A stretch of DNA of 64,000 nucleotides, from positions 310,001 to 374,000 of the forward strand of contig DBFWLO010000019.1 in the NCBI GenBank assembly GCA_048465415.1. The letters run 5' to 3'. Made by a program: the position numbers and the translations under genes. Under the pieces are notes generated by a model. The model was not told the origin of the DNA and did no database searches. It worked only from the letters and a program-made list of their open reading frames with translations. Position 1 is the first letter of the stretch. Every line of letters starts with the position of its first letter. The DNA is from Scatosoma sp048465415. Its GTDB lineage: Bacteria; Bacillota; Clostridia; Christensenellales; Borkfalkiaceae. Shown piece by piece: positions 8,795 through 16,406 of the stretch.

Positions 8795-10171
8795 TTATTT
8801 GATAAAGGCGCGGAAAGCGAGATACGCTTCGTAAAGGTCGGCTTTGGAAATGACCTCGTACGGGGAATGCATAGAGATGACGGGCACGCCGATATCCACC
8901 GTGTCGATATTCATTTTGGCGATGAATTTCGCCACCGTGCTGCCGCCCCCGACGTCCACTTTGCCGAGTTCGCCCGTCTGCCAGACGACGCCGTTTTCGT
9001 TGAACAGCTTGCGGATCTCCCCGACGAACTCCGCCGAAGCGTCGTTGGAACCGCCCTTGCCGCGCGAACCGGTGAACTTCGTCAGCCCCGCGCCGCAGGA
9101 AAGGTAAGTGGAATTAAGGGGTTCGCAGACGTCCTTGAAGTTGGGATCGTAGCCCGCGTTCACGTCTGCGGAAAGGCATCTGGAATGAGCGCGAACCTCT
9201 GCGCCGCTGACGCCGAAGGAGGAAGCCAAAGCGTCGATCAGATCGGCGAAAACCGCGCTCTGCATGCCCGTAGTTCCTTCGCTGCCGATCTCTTCCTTGT
9301 CCGCCAGCACCACCATCGTCGTGCGTACGTCCGAAGCCTCGTCGAACAGCGCCGTGTACGCGGGATAGGAGCATACGCGGTCGTCGTGACCGTAAGCCGC
9401 CATAAGCCCGCGGTCAAAGCCCACGTCCTTCGCTTTAAAAGCGGGCACCAGGGAAAGCTCGGCACTCAAAAAGTCCTCTTCCTTAATGCCGTATTTCTCG
9501 TTGAGGATTTTGAGAAGGTTCTCCTTCACCGTCCGGTCCTTCTCGTCCTCCGCGGCGGTATAGGGAACGTTGCCCAGCCAGATGTTGAGATCCTCGCCGC
9601 CCAGTCCTTCGCCGAGCGGCTTCGCGTTCTGCTTGGCCGCCAGGTGCGGCAGAAGATCGCTGATGTAAAAGACGGGATCGTGTTCGTCCTCGCCGATACA
9701 CACTTCCGCGACGCTGCCGTCCGCTCGGACGACGGCGCCGTGCAGGGCGAGCGGGATCGCCGCCCACTGGTACTTGCGTACCCCCCCGTAGTAATGCGTT
9801 TTGGCGAGCGCCACGCCGTCCGATTCATATAAGGGCACCTGTTTGAGATCGACGCGCGGGCTGTCGATGTGCGAAGCGACGATGCGGATCCCGTCCTCGG
9901 CGATATCCGCCGTACCGACTTTGATGAGATAGATATTTTTGCCGCGGTTGTTGTAATAAACTTTATCCCCGGCTTTCAGCTTTTTGCCGAACTTGAAGGG
10001 CTTGTAGCCCTGTTTTTTCGCTTCTTTCTCGACGAACGCGCAAGCTTCGCGCTCCGTCTTTGCCTCGTCGATGAATTTCCGATATCCCTCCGCATAATCG
10101 AAAATCTCTTTCATCAATTTTTCGTCCGCTTTCTCGTAAACGTTCGTTCTCTTGTATGCCAGTTCGCTCAT
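8795..10171 (-). CDS. Second M18-family aminopeptidase
   Basis: This 458-residue paralogue has the M18 metal motifs ASHIDSP, DKEEIGSEGTTG and the C-terminal ISMHSPYE. It is longer than the gene at 7443 and has a different N-terminal part, so the two are old paralogues of different subgroups, not a recent duplication. The ATG is preceded by AAGGAGACAAGG. It follows the sufB-like gene by 40 bases and probably shares the nadA-sufC-sufB transcript. Confidence 0.92.
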   Translation of the reverse strand: MSELAYKRTNVYEKADEKLMKEIFDYAEGYRKFIDEAKTEREACAFVEKEAKKQGYKPFKFGKKLKAGDKVYYNNRGKNIYLIKVGTADIAEDGIRIVASHIDSPRVDLKQVPLYESDGVALAKTHYYGGVRKYQWAAIPLALHGAVVRADGSVAEVCIGEDEHDPVFYISDLLPHLAAKQNAKPLGEGLGGEDLNIWLGNVPYTAAEDEKDRTVKENLLKILNEKYGIKEEDFLSAELSLVPAFKAKDVGFDRGLMAAYGHDDRVCSYPAYTALFDEASDVRTTMVVLADKEEIGSEGTTGMQSAVFADLIDALASSFGVSGAEVRAHSRCLSADVNAGYDPNFKDVCEPLNSTYLSCGAGLTKFTGSRGKGGSNDASAEFVGEIRKLFNENGVVWQTGELGKVDVGGGSTVAKFIAKMNIDTVDIGVPVISMHSPYEVISKADLYEAYLAFRAFIK

Positions 10172-10211
10172 AATATCCTTGTCTCCTTTTGCGTTTGTTT
10201 TCCCGTGCGTA

Positions 10212-11138
10212 TCAGTGCAGGAAGCCCTTGATGATCTGCTCCTCGGCTTCTTTCTCGGTGAGCCCGAGCGTCATCAGCTTGGTCAGCTGTTCGCCCGCGA
10301 TTTTGCCGATCGCCGCCTCGTGAATAAGTTCCGCGTCGATGTCGTTCGCCGAAAGACAGGGCGCGGCGGTGACGGAAGCCTTGTCCATGATGATCGCGTC
10401 GCACTCGGTGTGCCCGTGGCAGGGCGCGTTGCCGTTCATCGCGGAATTGAAATGCTGGCGGGACTCTTCCGCCGCCACCGACCGGGACACGACGTCCGCG
10501 CTCGCTCCCTCGCCGTTCATATCCACCGAAAAATCGGTGTCGGCGACCTGGCTGCCGTGCGTGTAGATCTTTTCGCGGATAAGGAGACTCGCCCCCGCTT
10601 TTAGGTCGGCTCTCGTGACGCGGTTTGTAGAATCGATACCCTTGATCTGCGTCGTCTCCATCTCCATGTACGCGCCCTCGTCGAGGTGCGCCACCGTCGT
10701 CGGATTCATCACGTTTTCGCCGCGTCCGTCCCCTTCCCCGTAATGTTTTTCTATATATTTCACTTTGGCGTTTTTACCCACGTAAAAAGTATGGATTCCG
10801 TCGTGGCGGGAAGTAAGATCCCTACCGCCGCAGTTGTGAATTCCGCAGCCCGCGACGATAACGACGTCCGCGCCCTCGCCGATATAGAAATCGTTGTATA
10901 CCATCTCCTGCCAGCCGGCCTTGCTTAAAATGACGGGAATGTGCACGCTCTCGTTCTTTGTGCCCGGCTTGATGAAAATATCGATCCCCGATTTCCCGTC
11001 CGTTTTGGAGACGATCTCTATGTTCGCGGTACAGCCGCGCCCCGCGCCCTCTCCGTTCTCCCGGATATTGTACGCGCCCTCGGGCACGCCGTGCAAATCC
11101 GCGATTTTAAGGAGTAAATCTTTTTCGATTGCGTCCAT
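10212..11138 (-). CDS. sufB: SufB/SufD-like Fe-S assembly scaffold
   Basis: This 308-residue protein matches the beta-helix core of SufB/SufD, which builds iron-sulfur clusters with the SufC ATPase. It is much shorter than E. coli SufB (about 495 residues), as in the minimal SufCB-type (SMS-like) systems of anaerobes. The conserved late region with NCHGHTECD-type residues (CHGHTECDAI) and the E-HEAAIGKI segment near residue 265 are visible. It lies 11 bases after sufC. No sufS, sufU or sufD is present here, so the sulfur donor must be encoded elsewhere. Confidence 0.87.
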   Translation of the reverse strand: MDAIEKDLLLKIADLHGVPEGAYNIRENGEGAGRGCTANIEIVSKTDGKSGIDIFIKPGTKNESVHIPVILSKAGWQEMVYNDFYIGEGADVVIVAGCGIHNCGGRDLTSRHDGIHTFYVGKNAKVKYIEKHYGEGDGRGENVMNPTTVAHLDEGAYMEMETTQIKGIDSTNRVTRADLKAGASLLIREKIYTHGSQVADTDFSVDMNGEGASADVVSRSVAAEESRQHFNSAMNGNAPCHGHTECDAIIMDKASVTAAPCLSANDIDAELIHEAAIGKIAGEQLTKLMTLGLTEKEAEEQIIKGFLH

Positions 11139-11149
11139 ACGTCCTCCCT

Positions 11150-11869
11150 TTACAGCTTTTCCGTCAGTACGCGGCAGGCTTCCGCGCCGAGCAGGCCGGG
11201 TAAAATTTCCTCTTTGGCGCCCGTCTTTTCCACGCGTCCGTCGGCGATGACGACGATTTTATCGGCGATGTTGAGAATGCGTTCCTGATGGGAAATGATG
11301 AGAATACTTCCCTGCGTCTTCTGATACATCTTTTCAAAGACGTTGATGAGATTGCCGAAGCTCCAAAGATCGATCCCCGCTTCCGGCTCGTCGAACACGG
11401 ACAGTCTGGTGCCCCGCGCAAGAATCGTCGCGATCTCGATGCGTTTGAGCTCGCCGCCCGAGAGAGACGCGTTGACTTCGCGGTCGAGATAATCCCTCGC
11501 GCACAGTCCCACTTCCGAAAGATAGGCGCAGGCGTCGGAAACGCCGGCGTTTTTCCCCGCTGCGATCGAGATCAGATCCCGCACGGTCAGGCCCTTGAAA
11601 CGTACGGGCTGCTGAAAAGCGTAAGAAATCCCCCGCTTGGCGCGTTCCGTCACGGACAGATCGGTGATGTCCTCTCCGTCCCAAAAAATCCGTCCCTCCG
11701 TCGGCGCGATGATCCCCGCGATCACTTTCGCGAGCGTGGATTTGCCTCCGCCGTTCGGTCCCGTGAACGCGACGAAACGCTCTTTCAAAGAAAGAGTGAC
11801 GTCTTTTAATATTGTCTTTTCTCCTTGCTCGTCCTGAACCCGGCAGGAAATATGTTTAAGCTCCAACAT
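11150..11869 (-). CDS. sufC: SufC Fe-S assembly ATPase
   Basis: This 239-residue soluble ABC-type ATPase has Walker A GPNGGGKST, the signature LSGGELKR, Walker B ending FDEPEAGID and the H-loop ISHQE. The Glu/Ala/Gly variation in DEPEAGID is typical of SufC. It dimerises on the SufB-like scaffold and drives its rearrangement during cluster assembly. It sits between nadA and the sufB-like gene on one strand, probably in one operon. Confidence 0.92.
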   Translation of the reverse strand: MLELKHISCRVQDEQGEKTILKDVTLSLKERFVAFTGPNGGGKSTLAKVIAGIIAPTEGRIFWDGEDITDLSVTERAKRGISYAFQQPVRFKGLTVRDLISIAAGKNAGVSDACAYLSEVGLCARDYLDREVNASLSGGELKRIEIATILARGTRLSVFDEPEAGIDLWSFGNLINVFEKMYQKTQGSILIISHQERILNIADKIVVIADGRVEKTGAKEEILPGLLGAEACRVLTEKL

Positions 11870-11938
11870 AATAATTATTATTTTCTCCGATAACGATTTG
11901 TCTTTTTATACCCCGCAAGCAGCGTTTCCAATCTCTGT

Positions 11939-12850
11939 TCAGCCCAGTTCCAGCATTCTGTCGATACACCCGCGCGCCCGTTCGAGAAGCCCCGGATCCA
12001 TCTCGATCGGCGTTCCGCCCTCTTTTAAGAGCCGGTAAACGTCGGGAAGCGTCGTCGCTTTCATGTTCGGACAAATCAGCTGCTGCGACAGCGGATAGAA
12101 TTTTCGCTCGGGATATTCAAAACCCAGGTGTTCGGCGACCGCGTTTTCCGTGCCGATGATGAACTCGGACGCTTCCGAAGTTTTCACGTACTCCATGATC
12201 CCCGCCGTGGATCCGACGTAATCGGCGTAGGCGAGCACGGCTCCCGGGCATTCCGGGTGCGCGAGAAGTTTGGCCCGCGGGTGCGCCGTACGCGCCGCGG
12301 ACGCTTCCGAAGCGGTGATTCCCGCGTGTACGGGACAGCCGCCGCGCATCAGATGCACCCTCTTTTCGGGGCATTTTCCCGCGACGTAAGAACCGAGATT
12401 GACGTCGGGAATAAAGAGAATATCCTTCGCCGGAAGTTTATGTACGATCTCCACCGCCGAGGATGAGGTCACGCAGACGTCGCACACGGCTTTGAGTTCC
12501 GCCGTCGTGTTGACGTACGCCACCGTCATGCAGCCGGGATATTTTTTCTTCTCCCGCAATACTTCCGCGGGCGTCAGCTGTTCCGCCATCGGACAGCCCG
12601 CGCCGGCGGAGGAAAGGTACACCTTTTTCTCCGGCGAAAGAATCTTCACCGTCTCCGCCATGAACCGCACTCCGCACATGAGTACGGAACTTTGCGGCGC
12701 GCTTTTCGCCTTCATGCTGAGCTGAAAAGAATCGCCGGTGAAATCCGCGATCTCCACAATGTCGTGCGACTGATAGGTATGCGCAAGTATGCACACGCCC
12801 TTTTCCTCTTTCAAGCGCAAAATCTCTTTTTGCATCTCTTGAACAGTCAT
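11939..12850 (-). CDS. nadA: Quinolinate synthase A
   Basis: This 303-residue enzyme condenses iminoaspartate with dihydroxyacetone phosphate to quinolinate for de novo NAD synthesis. It uses a [4Fe-4S] cluster held by three Cys; candidates are in LMCGVRF, the VCDVCVTSS region and QLICPNMK. HTYQSHDI and HPECPG, which bind substrate, are intact. nadB and nadC are absent from the window. Cotranscription with sufCB is sensible because NadA needs an iron-sulfur cluster. Confidence 0.94.
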   Translation of the reverse strand: MTVQEMQKEILRLKEEKGVCILAHTYQSHDIVEIADFTGDSFQLSMKAKSAPQSSVLMCGVRFMAETVKILSPEKKVYLSSAGAGCPMAEQLTPAEVLREKKKYPGCMTVAYVNTTAELKAVCDVCVTSSSAVEIVHKLPAKDILFIPDVNLGSYVAGKCPEKRVHLMRGGCPVHAGITASEASAARTAHPRAKLLAHPECPGAVLAYADYVGSTAGIMEYVKTSEASEFIIGTENAVAEHLGFEYPERKFYPLSQQLICPNMKATTLPDVYRLLKEGGTPIEMDPGLLERARGCIDRMLELG

Positions 12851-12993
12851 ATTCGTCCTTCCTTATTCGCTGATTTCTCTTCCCTTTTCCCCATCGGCCA
12901 CGTTTTCGTCCCCTATGATAACTTCGCTTTGCTCCGTTGCAATAAGGCGCTAAAATGTCCGCAAATGCTTCGCGCTTGCACATTTTCTCTTTT

Positions 12994-13022
12994 ATTATAA
13001 CATACCCGCCGGAATTTGTAAA
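12994..13022 (-). promoter_or_regulatory. Promoter of nadA-sufC-sufB operon
   Basis: TTTACA, a 17-bp spacer and TATAAT on the minus strand. The leader to the nadA ATG is about 137 bases and holds GC-rich short repeats. I do not recognise a riboswitch in it. Confidence 0.7.
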
Positions 13023-13105
13023 CAAAATTTTACGCCTTAATTCGCTATAATTTCATATTGAATTGATAGGAATTAAAAACAGGAAAAAACCCGATAGATT
13101 TTGCG

Positions 13106-13774
13106 TCAGAATATTTCCATGAGAAAACTCTTTTCTTTCAGCCATGCGCGTTTTTTCTTATAGTCGGGCACATATTTCTCCACTTCCGCCCAGAACGCCG
13201 GCCCGTGGTTTTTGAAAAAGGTATGCGCGAGCTCGTGCACGATTACGTAATCGATGACTTCGACGGGCGCGTATACGAGCCGGAAAGAAAAATGCAGAGC
13301 GTCGCTGTAAGAACAGGATCCCCAGCGCGTCTTGGCGGAGGTGACGGAAAGGGAGGGATAGGACGCGCCCATTTGCGTCGCCCGGCGTGCGCAGAGCGCC
13401 GTAAAGATACGTTTCGCATTGCTTTTCAGCCAATTTACCAGTTTTTCCCGCGCGTTCTCCGCGGGCAGAAAAATTTCCCGCGTTTCCTCGTCGTAACGGA
13501 TCCGGCTTTCTTCAAAGAGCCTGACGACGCAATCTTTTCCGAGCAGGAGAAAGCGGTATCCGTCGAGGTTTTCGCCCGGTAAACGAATCCCCGCCCCCTT
13601 GCTTTTTGCCTGTTGCTTTAAAATCCAGCCTTCCTTTTCCTTTAAAAACGCGAAAATCCGTTCCTCGCCGCAGCGCAGGGGAGCGCGGACAATAAGCTGT
13701 CCGAACGCGTTCACGGAAATGGAAAGCGTTTTGCGGCGGGAACGGACGATCCGATCCGGTTCTATCATTGTCAC
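13106..13774 (-). CDS. YgjP-like metallopeptidase domain protein (DUF45)
   Basis: This 222-residue protein has the zinc-protease signature HELAHTFFKNHGPAFW, with the third ligand His in the NHG segment, and the family motif KTRWGSCS. YgjP-like proteins are related to SprT/WLM metallopeptidases; their substrates are poorly known. No signal peptide or membrane segment is apparent. It follows galE by 26 bases and is probably cotranscribed, which gives no functional clue. Confidence 0.85.
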   Translation of the reverse strand: MTMIEPDRIVRSRRKTLSISVNAFGQLIVRAPLRCGEERIFAFLKEKEGWILKQQAKSKGAGIRLPGENLDGYRFLLLGKDCVVRLFEESRIRYDEETREIFLPAENAREKLVNWLKSNAKRIFTALCARRATQMGASYPSLSVTSAKTRWGSCSYSDALHFSFRLVYAPVEVIDYVIVHELAHTFFKNHGPAFWAEVEKYVPDYKKKRAWLKEKSFLMEIF

Positions 13775-13800
13775 CCGATCCTTTTCAGATTTTTCAATGT

Positions 13801-14814
13801 TTATTTTTCAAACCCGTTGGGGTTGCTGCTCTGCCACTTCCACTGCGAAGCGCACATCTCTTCGATGCCGTACTTCGCTTTCCAGTGCAGCTCGTTCGCG
13901 GCCTTGTCGGGGCAGGCGTAGCACGCGGCGATGTCTCCGGGGCGGCGGGGGCAGATTTTATAGGGCAGTTCTTTGCCGCAGGCCTTTTCAAATGCGTGGA
14001 TCATGTCGAGAACGCTGTATCCGTGCCCGGTGCCGAGGTTGTAGATATGCACGCCGGCTTCGCGGCAGTACTCGATGGCGGCGATGTGCCCGAGCGCCAG
14101 ATCGACGACATGGATATAGTCGCGCACGCCCGTCCCGTCCGGCGTATCGTAATCGTCGCCGTAGACCTGGATACAGGCAAGTTTACCGCTCGCGACCTGC
14201 GCCACATAAGGCATGAGGTTGTTGGGGATTCCTTTGGGGTCCTCGCCGATCAGCCCGCTCTCATGCGCGCCGACGGGGTTGAAATAGCGCAGAAGAATGA
14301 TATTCCAGCTGTTGTCCGCCTTGTAGACGTCCTGCATGATGTTTTCGAGCATGAGTTTGGTGCTGCCGTAGGGATTGGTCGTGGAAAGCCGGCAGTTTTC
14401 GTCGAGCGGCAGACGCTCGGGCGTACCGTATACGGTCGCGGAAGAGGAAAAAATCATCTTCTTGACGTTGTATTTCTCCATCACTTCCAGAAGCGTCACG
14501 GTGCCGCCGATGTTGTTTTCGTAATATTTGAGGGGAATCTGACAGCTTTCTCCGACGGCTTTGAGCCCGGCGAAATGAATGACGGCGTCGATCTTATTCT
14601 CTTGAAAGATTTTTTCCGTCCCCTCCCGGTCGCGTATATCCGTCTCGTAGAATTTCACGGTCTTTCCGGTGAGCTGTTCCACCCGGCGTAGGCTCTCTTT
14701 GCTCGAATTGCAAAGATTATCCATAACGATGACGCCGTAGCCTTTGTTCAAAAGTTCCAATACGGTATGGGAGCCGATAAAACCGCTTCCGCCGGTGACA
14801 AGGATAGTTTCCAT
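13801..14814 (-). CDS. galE: UDP-glucose 4-epimerase
   Basis: This 337-residue short-chain dehydrogenase interconverts UDP-glucose and UDP-galactose. The NAD motif GGSGFIG is at 8-14 and the catalytic pair is in YGSTK, with SSSATVYG upstream. The ATG at 14814 is preferred to an upstream GTG because GAGAGG lies at a workable distance from it. UDP-galactose could feed the membrane glycosyltransferases at 38.9 kb and 46-49 kb, though that link is inference. Confidence 0.95.
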   Translation of the reverse strand: METILVTGGSGFIGSHTVLELLNKGYGVIVMDNLCNSSKESLRRVEQLTGKTVKFYETDIRDREGTEKIFQENKIDAVIHFAGLKAVGESCQIPLKYYENNIGGTVTLLEVMEKYNVKKMIFSSSATVYGTPERLPLDENCRLSTTNPYGSTKLMLENIMQDVYKADNSWNIILLRYFNPVGAHESGLIGEDPKGIPNNLMPYVAQVASGKLACIQVYGDDYDTPDGTGVRDYIHVVDLALGHIAAIEYCREAGVHIYNLGTGHGYSVLDMIHAFEKACGKELPYKICPRRPGDIAACYACPDKAANELHWKAKYGIEEMCASQWKWQSSNPNGFEK

Positions 14815-14923
14815 AAAAATTCGCACCTCTCTGCATTTATTTTTCGTTCTCGATCTTTCCTATTATGCTTCCCGCGCCGAATAACCGTTCTTTTTGCGTC
14901 GGCAGGGTGGCTTTCTATACGTT

Positions 14924-16201
14924 CTATTCGTCGTCCTCGCGTATCTCTTCCTCTTCCGTCCTGCGGGAGCGGATTTTGAGCACCTTCTGCTTGGTCGCTT
15001 TGACGACCTTGATTTCGAGGAACTTAAAGCGCAGAATCTCCCCGACGGGGGGAATCCCGCCGTATTTTTCCGTCGCCCAGCCGCCGACGGTGTTGGACTC
15101 GTAATTCTCGTCCTCTTTGTCGAGCCCGTAGAGCGAGAAAAATTCTTCGAGATCGCATTTGCCGTCCACCCAGTACTCGTCATCGGCGATCTTGCCGTAG
15201 AGAATCTCTTCTTCGTCGTGTTCGTCCCAGATCTCGCCCACCAGCTCTTCGAGAATATCTTCGAGCGTGACGATGCCGACGAGTCCGCCGTATTCGTCGG
15301 AAACCGCCGCCATGTGGATCTTTTGCTTTTGCAGCTGCTTCAAGAGCGTGGAAATGCGGGTGTATTCGGTGGTAAAGACGATATTCTGCACCACGTGCCC
15401 GATTTCCTTTTCCCCTTGAAGGTAAGCGTTATAAAAATCCCGTTCGTGGATCAGACCGATCACGTTGTCGATCTTATCTTTGTAGACGGGCAGCCGGGAA
15501 TAGCTGTTTTCGCGGAAGGTTTTCATGATCTCGTCCATGGAACTGTCGCAGCTCACGGAAATGACGTCGACGCGGGGCACGAGAATATCCTCCACTTTCA
15601 GATCGTCGAATTCGAGCGCCGAACGCACCAGCTCCGACTCGTCCTCTTTCAACGTCCCGTCCTCCTCCGCCTCGTCGACGAGCGACATGAGCTCCGCGTC
15701 CGTCACCGCGTCGTCCGCTTTCAGCTTGAACACTTTGGCTAAGAGTTTTTTGTATCCGCCGAAAATCCAGCCGAAGGGAATGAGGATCCAGTAAAAAAAC
15801 TGCATCAGGGGATAGAACGCGTAACAGAATTGTTCGGGATAGATGCTCGCGAAATATTTCGGCGTGATCTCGCCGACGACGAGCACCGCAACGGTCATGA
15901 TCACGGTGGAAAGCGTCGTCGCGTCGACGGCCGAATTGATGAAAATCTGTCCGAAGAGAACGGTGGCGAGCCCCGAGGCGGTCAGGTTGACGATGTTGTT
16001 GCCGATGAGGATCGCCGTGATCAGCTTGTCGTATTTTTCCTCGGCGAACGCGTACACCGCTTTGGAGTGTTTGCGGCCGAGCACGACCATGCTTTTGAGC
16101 TTGATCTTATTCGCACAGGAATACGCGGTCTCCGTCGCGGAAAAGAATCCCGACAGAATCACCAGCACGACGATTACAATAGATAGAGGGACGTAGTCCA
16201 T
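14924..16201 (-). CDS. CNNM/HlyC-CorC family membrane protein with CBS pair
   Basis: This 425-residue protein has the order DUF21 membrane domain (about 1-190, with four predicted helices), two CBS domains (about 205-330, including VPRVDVISV and GLVGIVTLEDILEELVGEI) and a C-terminal CorC/HlyC domain (about 345-420). Such proteins, often labelled hemolysin-related, are CNNM-type transporters linked to Mg2+ or Co2+ efflux, with the CBS pair sensing nucleotide. A consensus promoter precedes it. The exact ion is unknown. Confidence 0.9.
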   Translation of the reverse strand: MDYVPLSIVIVVLVILSGFFSATETAYSCANKIKLKSMVVLGRKHSKAVYAFAEEKYDKLITAILIGNNIVNLTASGLATVLFGQIFINSAVDATTLSTVIMTVAVLVVGEITPKYFASIYPEQFCYAFYPLMQFFYWILIPFGWIFGGYKKLLAKVFKLKADDAVTDAELMSLVDEAEEDGTLKEDESELVRSALEFDDLKVEDILVPRVDVISVSCDSSMDEIMKTFRENSYSRLPVYKDKIDNVIGLIHERDFYNAYLQGEKEIGHVVQNIVFTTEYTRISTLLKQLQKQKIHMAAVSDEYGGLVGIVTLEDILEELVGEIWDEHDEEEILYGKIADDEYWVDGKCDLEEFFSLYGLDKEDENYESNTVGGWATEKYGGIPPVGEILRFKFLEIKVVKATKQKVLKIRSRRTEEEEIREDDE

Positions 16202-16252
16202 AAATCCTCCGAAATGGAAAGAAAGGTAATTTTCCCCTTCTGTTTCTACAAT

Positions 16253-16281
16253 ATCATACTATATTTATACCCTTTTGTCAA
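16253..16281 (-). promoter_or_regulatory. Promoter of the CNNM-family gene
   Basis: TTGACA, a 17-bp spacer and TATGAT on the minus strand, about 45 bases before the start codon. Confidence 0.75.
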
Positions 16282-16368
16282 CACGTGAATCTCCGCAATC
16301 GAGATTTTTCGCAAAATGACATAAATTTTACTTTTTCGCGTCAATCGTTCACCTTCCCGGTTTTCCAT

Positions 16369-16406
16369 AAAAAGCGGAGGACGCAGGTTTCCGTCCTCCG
16401 CTTTTT
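16369..16406 (-). terminator. Terminator of the GH31 gene
   Basis: A 15-bp perfect stem (AAAAAGCGGAGGACG and complement) with an 8-base loop. Its outer arm abuts the stop codon of the GH31 gene. Confidence 0.9.

Noticed and set aside
12438..13025. 195-residue frame overlapping nadA
   Set aside because: It runs out of frame through the nadA coding sequence and is strongly basic, as expected of a GC-rich shadow frame.
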